Positions 1-8,710 are shown, counted from the stretch's first letter. The stretch is 23,509 bases of DNA from an uncultured Porphyromonadaceae bacterium (GCA_900550025.1 URQP01000029.1:1-23509), one strand, 5' to 3'. A program made the numbers and translations. Notes: generated from the sequence alone by a model not told the origin.

Positions 1-2650
1 CCACCGATACCGTAGCGGTATCTTTTCCTACTTCAACGACAGATCCCTCGCCGTCAAGGCCATGTATTGTGACCCACGGCATTACGGTAAAGCTGTAGCC
101 CTCAAGCGCGGAACAGAACTCGTCGGCACGGCAATAAGTGCCGTCGGGCACGAATCCGGTTCCCGGTATGGCAGCCTCCGGAAGCACATAAAGGGTAGTC
201 TGCCTGTTGTTGTGATAGCGCGTGTCGGCACCTATATAAGAGCGGTTCCAGTTCGCTCCGGCCTCAAGATGCAACGGATCGAGCTCGAAAGCCACGTAGA
301 ACGTGCCCTCAACCTCTGCCGGCTCCGCAAGATTCACTCCATAGCGCACAGGCTTATACAAGCCCGCGCTGCCGAATGTTTCAACAATATTCATCGTTTC
401 CGAATAGAACGGATTAGCCATATCCGGTTCTCCATCCTTGTCGGGATAGAACACGATTTTCAGATTGGCGTCGGCATCGTTGACAGGATTCTCACCCGCG
501 CTTTGGGTGTACATGTAGTACATCTTCAATTCCACCGACAGCGAGTTTACCGACATTTTCTGCCCGTCGGGTATCTCGAATTTCTCGGCAAACGCATGGT
601 AATAAGGATTTGCGCCTACCACATAGTCGTAATACACCTCATAAGTGTCGGACTCCACAACCGTGCCGTCCTCCGCGAACGCCGGAAGGTCGCCCTGCTC
701 GAAAATTCGGTCGGTGGCGTCGGAAACAGTCTGTATGGCATCGTCAGTATCGCCCATACCGTCATTCACCCCTACAGTAAACGACAACTGTCCGACAGAA
801 GTGCCGCCTGCATTGGTAGCCTCAAGCACAATATTATATGTGCCCGACGCGGGGAATGTGACAGTAGGCTCTTTAGCCGCCGGATCGGAAAGCTCCGCGC
901 CGCCGTCTACTTCCCACTTATAGGAATCGGCATCGGGAGTGTTATTCACCATTTTAACTCCCTGACCACGCATAACCAACGGCTGCCCCGTAAATATGGA
1001 ATGCAACGTGTTGCCTACGCTTATCATCACCGTAGGAGGCAATATTTCCTCTGCGGAGCGCAACGTGAAGTTATCGACAGCTATATAGCCGTCGTTGACA
1101 TTCTCCGAGCAAGCCCAAAAGGCGAAACAATATTCCGCCGTAGTCTGCGGAGTGAAACGCACCTCGTATCTTGTCCAATCCGAAACTCTCTCATTTGTCT
1201 TTTCGAGAAGCACCTCAGTGTGCATGTCCGACGACTGCTCGCGTCCGGCAGTAAATTTGAACGATGGGGCGTTGACATCACCCGGCATATACAGATAGAA
1301 CGACACCACATATTCCTTGTCCTCTTCCATTTCGAGCATAGGAGTGTAGGCTATATCCTTGCGGTTGGCAATGATCGACGATGATGTGACCATATACCAT
1401 TCGCCCGACACAGCCGGTTGCCAATTGATATTTGCGGTCATAAACGGATTTTCTCCGGTTGTCATCCACCCTATCGGCAGATTCTCCTCTCCGGAGTAAT
1501 GTGTAGCGTCGTCAAACATTTCCTCATAAGGAATCGAAGGCTCCCATACCACAGGCGGCTCTTCAGCCTCGTCGCTTGCCACAGAGAAAGAATCATAGAA
1601 CAAGAATCCGGAGCCGGAAAGCACCGAAACATCCCACAATCCGAAGCAGTATTGCCCATCGGCCTCAGGAATGAACGCCACTTCCACCAATTCCCAGCCG
1701 GAAGTGGCCTTGTCGCCCTCTGAAAGTATGGTTGTATGGGCATCCCTTGTTTGCGCGTCGCCCACAGTAATCCGCGACTTGGGCACCTTGTTGGCATTAT
1801 CGTTACGCTGCACCATCACCGACATCGTGTATTTCACACCGGCTTTCATCTCCATCATCGGAGAGAATACGGCGTTTTGGCGATTGCCGGTCTGCGAGAA
1901 GGCCACCAACAACTGAGTGCCGGTATCGGCCTGAGCTCCCCAATCCAAAGCCGGTTGTGCCTCAAACAGCTCGTCGCCCTCCGATACCCAACCTTCTGGC
2001 AACGAGTAGGCCTCCACCTCATCGAAATTCTCTGTGTAAGGATATTCGGTCACAACAGTAGGCTCTACAGGAGTTTCCACAGTTGTCTCAACAACAGAGA
2101 ATGAGTCATAGAAAAGAAATCCCGGGTTAGACAGCACAGATGCGTCCCACAGTCCGAAGCAGTATTGTCCGTCGGACGACGGGGCAAATTTCACCTCTAT
2201 CTGCTCCCAACCGGAAGTGGCCTCACCACTTTGGTCATAGACAACTACATGAGCCACCCTTGACTGCGAAGAGCCGATAGTGACTTTCGACACAGGCACC
2301 TTATTGGCAAGGTCATTGCGCTGCACCATTACAGTCATCGTATACTCACAGCCTGCCTTCATCTCCATCATCGGAGAGAATACGGCGTTTTGACGATTGC
2401 CGGTCTGAGAGGGCGCCACCAGCAACTGAGTACCGGTATTAGCTTGAGTTCCCCAGTCCAAAGCCGGCTCTGCTCTATACAAAGCGTCGCCCTCGGCCAC
2501 CCAGCCTTCCGGCAACGAGTAGGCCTCCACCTCATCGAAATTTTCCGTGTAAGGGAAAGATGTTATAACCGATTGCGCATCAGCATCTACCCATCCCCAC
2601 AAGAATGCGCCGCACAAAAGAGCGGCACCAATCACGTAGTTTTTAAACAT
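1..2650 (-). CDS. Large secreted multi-domain adhesin-like protein, 3' part outside the window
   Basis: An open frame runs leftward from ATG at 2648-2650 to the window edge without a stop, giving at least 883 residues. The start has a clear signal peptide: MFKN, a hydrophobic stretch, then an ADAQ cleavage site near residue 26. Three consecutive domains of about 170 residues follow, each opening with a PYTENFDE- or PYEEMFDD-like motif and ending in a YCFGLWD/YCFAFWA-type strand and FYDSF or AVDNF. This fits the cleaved-adhesin/choice-of-anchor J type of jelly-roll, often carbohydrate-binding, domain. A PKD-like segment (TFPASGTYNIVLEATNAGG) lies around 890-810 in window coordinates, followed by a further beta-rich region. 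The first two domains are near-identical. Probably exported to the cell surface. A T9SS or other anchor would lie off-window, so the anchoring mode is unknown. The exact ligand is not predictable. A long opposite-strand frame at 62-1384 is a shadow of this gene. Confidence 0.85.
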   Translation of the reverse strand, partial: MFKNYVIGAALLCGAFLWGWVDADAQSVITSFPYTENFDEVEAYSLPEGWVAEGDALYRAEPALDWGTQANTGTQLLVAPSQTGNRQNAVFSPMMEMKAGCEYTMTVMVQRNDLANKVPVSKVTIGSSQSRVAHVVVYDQSGEATSGWEQIEVKFAPSSDGQYCFGLWDASVLSNPGFLFYDSFSVVETTVETPVEPTVVTEYPYTENFDEVEAYSLPEGWVSEGDELFEAQPALDWGAQADTGTQLLVAFSQTGNRQNAVFSPMMEMKAGVKYTMSVMVQRNDNANKVPKSRITVGDAQTRDAHTTILSEGDKATSGWELVEVAFIPEADGQYCFGLWDVSVLSGSGFLFYDSFSVASDEAEEPPVVWEPSIPYEEMFDDATHYSGEENLPIGWMTTGENPFMTANINWQPAVSGEWYMVTSSSIIANRKDIAYTPMLEMEEDKEYVVSFYLYMPGDVNAPSFKFTAGREQSSDMHTEVLLEKTNERVSDWTRYEVRFTPQTTAEYCFAFWACSENVNDGYIAVDNFTLRSAEEILPPTVMISVGNTLHSIFTGQPLVMRGQGVKMVNNTPDADSYKWEVDGGAELSDPAAKEPTVTFPASGTYNIVLEATNAGGTSVGQLSFTVGVNDGMGDTDDAIQTVSDATDRIFEQGDLPAFAEDGTVVESDTYEVYYDYVVGANPYYHAFAEKFEIPDGQKMSVNSLSVELKMYYMYTQSAGENPVNDADANLKIVFYPDKDGEPDMANPFYSETMNIVETFGSAGLYKPVRYGVNLAEPAEVEGTFYVAFELDPLHLEAGANWNRSYIGADTRYHNNRQTTLYVLPEAAIPGTGFVPDGTYCRADEFCSALEGYSFTVMPWVTIHGLDGEGSVVEVGKDTATVSV
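1529..2551 (-). repeat. Two tandem 0.51-kb domain repeats inside the adhesin gene
   Basis: The PYTENFDE-to-next-PY unit occurs twice in direct succession. The same bases recur exactly 513 bp apart (for example at 2036 and 2549, and at 1858 and 2371), which is 171 codons. By eye the stretch at 1850-2041 is very similar to 2363-2554 at the nucleotide level. A third unit, starting about 1528 and offset 510 bp, is much more diverged. The two close copies indicate recent in-frame duplication. Confidence 0.85.
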
Positions 2651-2716
2651 AAGTAGAATTATTAATTATTAAACAATTATTATTTACAAAATGTAACAAA
2701 CCGAGGTTTTAAGGCG

Positions 2717-2748
2717 CAAAGATAAACATACAGACGATTAAAACCAAC
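2717..2748 (-). promoter_or_regulatory. Bacteroidota-type promoter of the adhesin gene
   Basis: On the minus strand TATCTTTG (2717-2724) matches the -7 consensus TAnnTTTG. GTTG (2745-2748) lies 20 bp upstream at the -33 position. The predicted start of transcription near 2710 leaves an AT-rich leader of about 60 nt before the ATG. Confidence 0.6.
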
Positions 2749-2812
2749 ATTTATTAGCACAAATATGGTTTTTAACATACAATTTTAAGATTAACACCAT
2801 TACGCTCCCTGC

Positions 2813-3487
2813 TCATTTCACGGCTCGGAGGATTTCACGCTTGCCGCCGGGAGGGCCGGGAAGGCGTTCTACCATAAACCCGACAGACTGCAAACGCCGC
2901 CTTACCTCTCCTTTAGCGCAATAAGTCACAAAAACACCGCCATCATTCATCGCCTCATATATACGGCAAAAAACTTCGTTTGTCCACATTGCAGGCTGTT
3001 TCTCTGGAGCAAAGGCATCGAAATACACAACATCAACACAATGCGGTATTTCCTGACAACTGCCGGTCATGTCGCACTTGATTTTCCTGATTGAAAATTC
3101 AGAAGTAATTTCCGACAGCACACCCCATTCCGCCTCGTGCAAACGCCTTAGAAGAATTGCGGCATCACATGGCAGCATCGAGAAATAGCCCAACGCCTCC
3201 ACTTCCGCCAACGAAAGCGGATAAAGCTCCACAGTGTTGTACTCCACGCTCCTGCCACCGGCCGACATTGACGTAAGCACAGCGTTAAGACCTGTGCCGA
3301 ACCCTATTTCCAGCACTCTGACACGCTGCTTCTCGCAGCGCGACAATCCGCATTCCACAAACACATATTGCGATTCCGTCCGCGCTCCTTTCACAGAATG
3401 ATAATGCTCATCGAGTTCCGGCAGATAAATCGTCGCCGAGCCGTCGGCTGTGGTTTCCACCACCTTTTCCGTCCAACCCTGCGCCAT
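2813..3487 (-). CDS. mnmD: MnmD-like tRNA wobble-uridine methyltransferase
   Basis: A 224-residue SAM-dependent methyltransferase of the MnmC N-domain/DUF752 family. In characterised members it converts 5-aminomethyl-2-thiouridine at wobble position 34 to the 5-methylaminomethyl form. Visible motifs are the SAM loop EIGFGTGLN (residues 60-68), the family hallmark DAFAPEKQPAMW (157-168), and a C-terminal CAKG...RLPGPPGGKREILRA block. The FAD-dependent oxidase half found in E. coli MnmC is absent, so this is the stand-alone MnmD form. The ATG at 3485-3487 is chosen because it shares one base with the TGA stop of the upstream gene (TGATG), which implies translational coupling; a GTG one codon earlier is also possible. 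The upstream gene is another probable U34-modification gene. Confidence 0.85.
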   Translation of the reverse strand: MAQGWTEKVVETTADGSATIYLPELDEHYHSVKGARTESQYVFVECGLSRCEKQRVRVLEIGFGTGLNAVLTSMSAGGRSVEYNTVELYPLSLAEVEALGYFSMLPCDAAILLRRLHEAEWGVLSEITSEFSIRKIKCDMTGSCQEIPHCVDVVYFDAFAPEKQPAMWTNEVFCRIYEAMNDGGVFVTYCAKGEVRRRLQSVGFMVERLPGPPGGKREILRAVK

Positions 3488-4755
3488 CACTTGATTTCAC
3501 GGCGACGTTTCACTTCTTCCACATCGCGCCAGACAAACAGGCGGTCGCTCGGACGGATTTTCTCATCCACCTTTATAGAGAACCGCTCGCCCCTTACGGT
3601 CTTTTCCACCGGCTTCAGGTCGACACGGATTTCCTCCACCTTCATTATTATTGCCCCTGTGGTAGGTCCGGTTATCACTATTTCATCGCCCACGTGCAAC
3701 TCGTCATTTTCCATTTGGAATTCCGCCACATGGATATTGGAAAAATAACGTATCCCCTTCGCCGCATACACTTTCACGCGGGTAGCCGACGAACCGTATT
3801 TCGACGTCCATTCTCCCAGCCGTTGCCCGAGATAATAGCCGTTCCAGAACCCGCGGTTGAACACTTTCGCCAAACGCTCGTTCCACAGGGCGATTTTCTC
3901 TTCAGAGTAAGTGCCGTCGATATAGGAATTGACAGCTTCATTGTAGCATGAAACCACCGTGCGCACATACTCCGCACTACGCGCGCGTCCCTCGATTTTG
4001 AACACCCTGACACCTGCATCTATCATCTTGTTGAGGAAATGTATGGTCTTCAAATCCTTGGGCGACATTATGTATTTATTCTCGATGGCAAGCTGGTCGC
4101 CTGTCTCAAGATCGGTCACCTCATAGCCACGGCGGCAAATCTGCGTGCATGCGCCGCGGTTAGCCGACGAGTTCATCTCGTGCAGGCTGAGGTAGCACTT
4201 ACCTGACACAGCCATGCACAACGCCCCATGGCAGAACATCTCAATGCGCACCTGCCGTCCGTGCGGCCCCGTAATGTTGTCCTTTGTTATAGCGTCGTAT
4301 ATTTCCGCCACTTGCGTCAGGTTAAGCTCGCGCGCCAACACCATCACATCGGCAAATTGCGAATAAAACCGCACGGCTTCCGTGTTCGACACATTGACCT
4401 GCGTGGATATATGCACCTCAACACCTACGCTCCGCGCATAGAGTATCGCTGCCATATCGGAAGCGATGATTGCCGAAATTCCGGCTTTCTTGGCAGCGTC
4501 GATTATGCCGCGCATAGCCGCCATGTCGTCGTCATAGACCACCGTGTTTACCGTAAGGTAGCTTTTCATACCGTGCTCCGCACATATCCGGGCTATTTCA
4601 TGCAAGTCGCCTATCGTGAAATTCACCGACGACTTAGCGCGCATATTCAAACCTTCTATCCCGAAATATATGGCGTCGGCACCGCCTTGGATGGCCGCGT
4701 ACAGCGAATCGTAAGAGCCGACAGGCGCCATTATCTCAAATTCTTTTCTTTCCAT
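3487..4755 (-). CDS. U32 peptidase-family protein, TrhP-like tRNA hydroxylation protein
   Basis: A 422-residue protein of the U32 family (formerly called collagenase-like peptidases). Characterised relatives TrhP and RlhA use prephenate and iron-sulfur proteins to 5-hydroxylate tRNA U34 or a 23S rRNA cytidine, rather than acting as peptidases. The U32 signature E-x-F-x2-G-A-L-C-x4-G-x-C-x-L-S fits exactly at residues 172-190. C175, C180, C187, C203 and C207 form a cysteine cluster. The N-terminus (MAPVGSYDSLYAAIQGGADAIYFG) is a typical family TIM-barrel start and the C-terminus is a small beta domain. The length is close to E. coli TrhP (YegQ). It is the first gene of a two-gene unit with mnmD. 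Assignment to TrhP rather than RlhA rests on length and general similarity, so no symbol is given. Confidence 0.82.
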   Translation of the reverse strand: MERKEFEIMAPVGSYDSLYAAIQGGADAIYFGIEGLNMRAKSSVNFTIGDLHEIARICAEHGMKSYLTVNTVVYDDDMAAMRGIIDAAKKAGISAIIASDMAAILYARSVGVEVHISTQVNVSNTEAVRFYSQFADVMVLARELNLTQVAEIYDAITKDNITGPHGRQVRIEMFCHGALCMAVSGKCYLSLHEMNSSANRGACTQICRRGYEVTDLETGDQLAIENKYIMSPKDLKTIHFLNKMIDAGVRVFKIEGRARSAEYVRTVVSCYNEAVNSYIDGTYSEEKIALWNERLAKVFNRGFWNGYYLGQRLGEWTSKYGSSATRVKVYAAKGIRYFSNIHVAEFQMENDELHVGDEIVITGPTTGAIIMKVEEIRVDLKPVEKTVRGERFSIKVDEKIRPSDRLFVWRDVEEVKRRREIK

Positions 4756-4780
4756 TATCTTCGCAAACAGTTAGGACTTG

Positions 4781-4788
4781 CAAAGTTA
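4781..4788 (-). promoter_or_regulatory. -7 box of the U32/mnmD operon
   Basis: TAACTTTG on the minus strand matches TAnnTTTG about 26 bp before the ATG. No good TTTG is visible at the expected -33 position, so the call rests on the -7 element and its placement. Confidence 0.45.
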
Positions 4789-4817
4789 CGCAGAATTTGC
4801 CAACCGTCATAATACCC

Positions 4818-6143
4818 CTACATATCCTCCATCGACAACAATCTTGTTTCTATTTCATAATTGAATAGAACTTTTCTCCTCAACAACTCCACTTTTTCTG
4901 CAAATCGCTCCGGCTTGAAATTTTTCGGCAGCCTTTTTACTTCCGCCACCAATGCCTTACGATTTTCTGCATATAGCCCTACAATATCAATTTCGCACTG
5001 GTTGACATTGTTTTTCCCTGCCCACCATGAACCTATTTGCGCAAAGTCTTTACTTTCTGCCATCTTTTGGCGGAAGTACATCTCTAAGGCTATGCCTGAA
5101 TAGGTCGTATAATCGTCTTTTATAATTTGGGCAAGCCGGTCATAATTACCAATTTCAACATAATTCCTGTACTTTATGAAATAACGGAACCAAAAACGGA
5201 GAAACATATCCGACATCTCATAATGCACATTTTGCGTATTTTCTTTCGACAATATCGGACGCTTCCTTTTGACCAACGCATAGTCTTCTTCCAACCTGCG
5301 GAGCTGACCTCCAAGGCTTATCCCGCCCATTGCCGACTCCATTTCCGGCAAAGTATCTCTTCCGTTAGATATTGCAGAAAGTATAGAGAAATAATTGCCA
5401 TATTTTTTACCGAATTCCTGAATCAGCAAAGCCTGGCCTTCCGACAAGAATGACGAGTCCGGTTGTGTGATAAATTCTACCATACTTTCCATATCGGTAC
5501 AACCATTATCCATAAATTGCTCCACATATTTCGGCACTCCTCCTGTAAACGTATATAACGCCAACAAGTCATCATTGTCATATCCGGGTTTATAATCCCC
5601 CAACACCTTTTTAAGAACATCTGTAGAAAATGGTTCAAGCCGCATAATACGGTCTGCCCTTCCGAAAAGCGGCTCTTTCGCGTCTTTGAATATACGGGTC
5701 ATCAATGTATACACCGAACCGCTTATTATCAAATTGACATAACTGTTTTTCCGATACCTGTCCCAAATATCCTGCATAAGGCTGAATGTTTCAGGATTGA
5801 TGTAGTAGAATTCTTGAAATTCATCAATTATAAGATCATACTTAATACGGCATCCCAAATCCATCAAAAAACGGAACAAATCGGAGAATTTAGAATAGTC
5901 AGGCACTAACACATCCAACGATTGCCGTATTTCATTGCAAAACCGTGCGCACAAGTCAGCCTCATTACTGCGGCTAACAAAAAGATAAACGGCTGGATGT
6001 CCATCACAGCTACGAAGTATAAGGTTGGTCTTCCCTATCCGTCGGCGGCCGGTGAGAACTGTCATTTGCGAATGGATGGAGAAAGCTACATTCCTCACAC
6101 TGTCTAATATCTCCAACTCTTTTTTTCTATCGTAGAATTTCAT
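4818..6143 (-). CDS. ATP-binding protein with DUF234-like nuclease-fold C-terminus
   Basis: A 441-residue protein of the archaeal-type ATPase family (AAA/STAND-like). The N-terminal P-loop domain shows Walker A GRRRIGKT (residues 32-39), Walker B LIIDEFQEF (D107, E108) and a sensor-like LIISGSVYTLM strand. A winged-helix-like middle region follows. The C-terminal part (FLRFWFRYF onward, from about residue 320) is DUF234-like and carries a PD-(D/E)xK-style pattern: E384-x-D386 and E401-V-K403. Many Bacteroidota carry several such genes, and their cellular role is not established. Base composition is AT-richer than the flanking tRNA-modification genes, which may indicate separate acquisition. 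It is transcribed alone, divergently from the hydrolase, behind two palindromes at 6157-6185. Confidence 0.8.
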   Translation of the reverse strand: MKFYDRKKELEILDSVRNVAFSIHSQMTVLTGRRRIGKTNLILRSCDGHPAVYLFVSRSNEADLCARFCNEIRQSLDVLVPDYSKFSDLFRFLMDLGCRIKYDLIIDEFQEFYYINPETFSLMQDIWDRYRKNSYVNLIISGSVYTLMTRIFKDAKEPLFGRADRIMRLEPFSTDVLKKVLGDYKPGYDNDDLLALYTFTGGVPKYVEQFMDNGCTDMESMVEFITQPDSSFLSEGQALLIQEFGKKYGNYFSILSAISNGRDTLPEMESAMGGISLGGQLRRLEEDYALVKRKRPILSKENTQNVHYEMSDMFLRFWFRYFIKYRNYVEIGNYDRLAQIIKDDYTTYSGIALEMYFRQKMAESKDFAQIGSWWAGKNNVNQCEIDIVGLYAENRKALVAEVKRLPKNFKPERFAEKVELLRRKVLFNYEIETRLLSMEDM

Positions 6144-6156
6144 AATATTTCTAAAA

Positions 6157-6185
6157 TTTACGGCGGTAAAGTTTACAGCCGTAAA
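6157..6185. promoter_or_regulatory. Two tandem palindromes TTTAC-N4-GTAAA, candidate operator
   Basis: Two copies of the inverted repeat TTTAC-N4-GTAAA lie at 6157-6170 and 6172-6185, one base apart (period 15 bp). They sit 14-42 bp before the ATPase ATG. A -7-like TAACTTTA on the minus strand (6182-6189) overlaps the distal copy. The arrangement fits a dimeric repressor site on the ATPase promoter. The regulator is unknown. Confidence 0.5.
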
Positions 6186-6209
6186 GTTAACAATAAAATC
6201 GGACGGATG

Positions 6210-6242
6210 TTTGGAAAATGAATAATAAAATGACTACTTTTA
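6210..6242 (+). promoter_or_regulatory. Promoter of the secreted hydrolase
   Basis: TTTG (6210-6213), a 21-bp spacer, then TACTTTTA (6235-6242), which differs from TAnnTTTG only at the last base. The predicted transcript start near 6249 lies downstream of an in-frame TTG at 6247. This favours the ATG at 6271 as the true start. Confidence 0.5.
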
Positions 6243-6270
6243 TCAATTGAATCAAAATTCTTTACAAAAT

Positions 6271-7206
6271 ATGGCAAAACTCAATCTTACAGCACTATTC
6301 CTGCTGATAACTTTCACGCTTTTCGCCGGTGACGTGAAACGAGAGACATACGCTTTCGGAATACAAGGCAGCGACACACTGAAATTAGACAAATATTACG
6401 TGGAAAACGGCAACGCCGCGCCACGTCCGGTCGTGATTTTCGCATTCGGAGGAGGATTCCGCACCGGCAACCGCGCGTCATCCGACTATATAGACTTTTT
6501 TAAACACCTCGCAGGGCAAGGGCTCATTGTGGTTTCGACAGACTACCGTACCGGACTCACAAACCTCGACCCCGCATCCGTAAAAACGGCGGCAGATTTC
6601 ACGGCCGCACTGCAAAACGCAATCGGCCTTGCTGTCACCGACTTTTACAACGCCACGGCTTTCGTCATCGAAAATTGCGGGAAGTGGGGAGGCGACCCCG
6701 GCAAGATAATAGCCTGCGGCTCGAGTGCCGGGGCTATAACGGCATTACAGGCAGAATATATGCTGTGCAACGGTTCTCCGCTTACCTCACTGTTGCCCGA
6801 CGGCTTCAATTATGCGGGAGTAATCTCATTCGCAGGCGCAATCTGCTCGGAAGGCAAACCGCAATGGAAAGAAAAGCCGTGCCCGATGATGCTGTTCCAA
6901 GGCGATGCCGACAATATTGTGCCTTTCGGGGAAGTCACAGTCGGCGATAAAGGATTATACGGCTCCCGCTTCATCGCCAGCCAACTGAAAAAAATGGGCA
7001 TCCCATATTGGTTCTACACCAAACGCGGCGCGGGACACGAACTGGCAGGCACTCCGATGGTATACGAAAAAGAAGAAATCGACTTCTTTATCCGCCGGTT
7101 CATCATCGATGGCAAAAAGATATGCACCGAGACAGAAGAGCCATGGAAGACCGGCTACAAAACCGACTTCACCATCGAGGATTACATCCGCGCCAATATG
7201 CAATAA
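6271..7206 (+). CDS. Secreted alpha/beta-hydrolase (esterase/lipase-like)
   Basis: A 311-residue serine hydrolase of the alpha/beta-hydrolase fold (carboxylesterase/BD-FAE-like), probably acting on small or acylated substrates in the periplasm or outside the cell. The N-terminus MAKLNLTALFLLITFTLFAG is a signal peptide. FAFGGGF (residues 58-64) is the oxyanion-hole strand, GSSAG (150-154) places the nucleophile at S152, GDAD (211-214) supplies the acid and GAGH (253-256) the catalytic histidine. The order and spacing are canonical. An upstream in-frame TTG (6247) is rejected because the signal peptide and the predicted transcript start both fit the ATG. It stands alone between divergent and downstream promoters. 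The natural ester is not predictable. Confidence 0.82.
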   Translation: MAKLNLTALFLLITFTLFAGDVKRETYAFGIQGSDTLKLDKYYVENGNAAPRPVVIFAFGGGFRTGNRASSDYIDFFKHLAGQGLIVVSTDYRTGLTNLDPASVKTAADFTAALQNAIGLAVTDFYNATAFVIENCGKWGGDPGKIIACGSSAGAITALQAEYMLCNGSPLTSLLPDGFNYAGVISFAGAICSEGKPQWKEKPCPMMLFQGDADNIVPFGEVTVGDKGLYGSRFIASQLKKMGIPYWFYTKRGAGHELAGTPMVYEKEEIDFFIRRFIIDGKKICTETEEPWKTGYKTDFTIEDYIRANMQ

Positions 7207-7261
7207 TGGCATTATCCTTATGGTTGAAAACAAATTCAAACTTAGTTGATAGTTTTTAAAG

Positions 7262-7362
7262 CGACTTTCACTATATTTGGATAATATAGGATGCGTCTCG
7301 GCTTAATCAAATTTGAAAACTTCGTTTTCATTTGCTTCTGCACTCGACTTTCACTATATTTG
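7262..7362 (+). repeat. 18-bp box carrying a -7 element, present twice before pyrH
   Basis: CGACTTTCACTATATTTG occurs exactly at 7262-7279 and again at 7345-7362, 83 bp apart. Each copy ends in TATATTTG, a perfect -7 element. Only the second has a good TTTG at -33. The first may be a second, weaker promoter or a remnant of a local duplication. Confidence 0.8.
7331..7362 (+). promoter_or_regulatory. Promoter of pyrH-frr
   Basis: TTTG (7331-7334), a 20-bp spacer and TATATTTG (7355-7362) make a full-consensus Bacteroidota promoter. Transcription is predicted to start near 7369, about 18 nt before the pyrH ATG. Confidence 0.75.
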
Positions 7363-7386
7363 TAAACTATAAAATACACTGACTAT

Positions 7387-8103
7387 ATGAGGACAAATTA
7401 TAAACGCATATTGCTGAAATTGAGCGGCGAATCGCTGATGGGCTCGCAAGGCTACGGAATCGACCCCGCAAGAGTGGGCGACTATGCCGAGCAGATAAAG
7501 GAGATAGCCCAGTCGGGCGTGGAGATTGCAATAGTAATCGGAGGAGGCAACATTTTCCGCGGGCTTGCGGGTGCGGCCAAGGGTGTGGATCGCGTGAAGG
7601 GCGACCAGATGGGAATGCTTGCCACTGTCATCAATTCCCTCGCCTTGTGTTCCGCCCTCGAAAAGGAAGGGCAACCGGCACAAGTGTTCACAGCCGTCAA
7701 CATGTTCCCCATCGGCGAGCATTACAGCAAGTGGAAAGCAATCGACGCTATGAAAGCCGGGAAAGTGGCAATCATTTCTTGCGGTACCGGTAATCCTTTC
7801 TTCACGACCGACACAGGCTCGGCCCTGCGCGGCATCGAAGTGGAGGCCGACGTGATGCTGAAAGGCACACGCGTCGACGGAATATATACAGCCGACCCGG
7901 AGAAAGACCCCGCTGCAAAGAAATTCACAGAAATCACCTACGACGAGATTTACGAGCGCGGATTGAAAGTGATGGATCTGACGGCAACCGTGATGTGCAA
8001 GGAGAACAATCTGCCTATCATCGTATTCGACATGGACACGAAAGGCAACCTGAAAAAAGTAATCGACGGAGAGCCTATCGGCACTTTGGTATATCAGAAA
8101 TAA
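7387..8103 (+). CDS. pyrH: UMP kinase
   Basis: A 238-residue cytosolic UMP kinase of the amino-acid-kinase fold, which phosphorylates UMP to UDP with ATP in pyrimidine nucleotide synthesis. Typical length for bacterial PyrH. Recognisable family blocks are [13 protein letters not shown] at the start, the glycine-rich [11 protein letters not shown], the UMP-binding region [32 protein letters not shown], and VDGIYTADP near residue 160. It is followed 19 bp later by frr, the conserved bacterial pyrH-frr arrangement. It has its own strong promoter and the pair ends at a clear terminator, so the two genes probably form a bicistronic unit. Confidence 0.97.
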   Translation: MRTNYKRILLKLSGESLMGSQGYGIDPARVGDYAEQIKEIAQSGVEIAIVIGGGNIFRGLAGAAKGVDRVKGDQMGMLATVINSLALCSALEKEGQPAQVFTAVNMFPIGEHYSKWKAIDAMKAGKVAIISCGTGNPFFTTDTGSALRGIEVEADVMLKGTRVDGIYTADPEKDPAAKKFTEITYDEIYERGLKVMDLTATVMCKENNLPIIVFDMDTKGNLKKVIDGEPIGTLVYQK

Positions 8104-8122
8104 AACTCAAAACTATACAACT

Positions 8123-8683
8123 ATGAACGACGTTAAGACTTACATCGACCCGGCAGATGAAAAAATGGCAATGGCAGTGGAATATTTGGAAGAAGCACTC
8201 GCACACATTCGCGCCGGAAAAGCCAACCCGAAAATTCTGGACGGCATAAAGGTAGACTACTATGGCAGCGCGGCCCCGATTTCCAATGTAGCGAACATTT
8301 CCGTTCCCGATGCGCGCACTATCGTAATCACGCCATGGGAAAAATCCATGTTCAAGGAAGTTGAAAGGGCAATCATCAATTCCGAACTCGGAATCACCCC
8401 GGAAAACAACGGCGAAGTGATACGCCTTTCCATCCCGCCATTGACGGAGGAACGCCGTAAAGCCCTTGTAAAGCAGTCGAAAGCAGAAGCGGAAAACGCA
8501 AAAATCTCCGTACGCAATGCACGCCGCGACGCTATCGAAGGCCTGAAAAAAGCCATAAAAACCGGAATGCCGGAGGATGTCGAAAAAGACGCCGAAGCAA
8601 AAGTGCAGAAAATCCACGACAATTACATGAAGAAAATCGAGGAAGTCTTTGCCGCTAAAGAAAAAGAGATACTGACAGTATAA
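8123..8683 (+). CDS. frr: Ribosome recycling factor
   Basis: A 186-residue ribosome recycling factor, which together with EF-G splits post-termination ribosomes. Full length for the family (about 185). Diagnostic stretches are [23 protein letters not shown], the central small domain with [16 protein letters not shown] and [19 protein letters not shown], and the C-terminal helix [26 protein letters not shown]. Lies 19 bp after pyrH in the same direction and just before a terminator. Confidence 0.97.
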   Translation: MNDVKTYIDPADEKMAMAVEYLEEALAHIRAGKANPKILDGIKVDYYGSAAPISNVANISVPDARTIVITPWEKSMFKEVERAIINSELGITPENNGEVIRLSIPPLTEERRKALVKQSKAEAENAKISVRNARRDAIEGLKKAIKTGMPEDVEKDAEAKVQKIHDNYMKKIEEVFAAKEKEILTV

Positions 8684-8710
8684 AAACAAAGTAGTCATAC
8701 CAAACTGATG

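Noticed and set aside
62..1384. 440-residue open frame on the plus strand
   Set aside because: It lies opposite the better-supported adhesin gene (signal peptide, domain repeats, promoter). Its translation is basic, His/Arg/Ile-rich and without family features, as expected for a shadow frame.
4228..4812. 194-residue plus-strand frame over the U32 gene
   Set aside because: Shadow of the U32 gene, which has the exact family signature on the minus strand.
6247..6270. TTG start for the secreted hydrolase
   Set aside because: It lies at or before the predicted transcript start and would put charged and polar residues ahead of a complete signal peptide that begins at the ATG.
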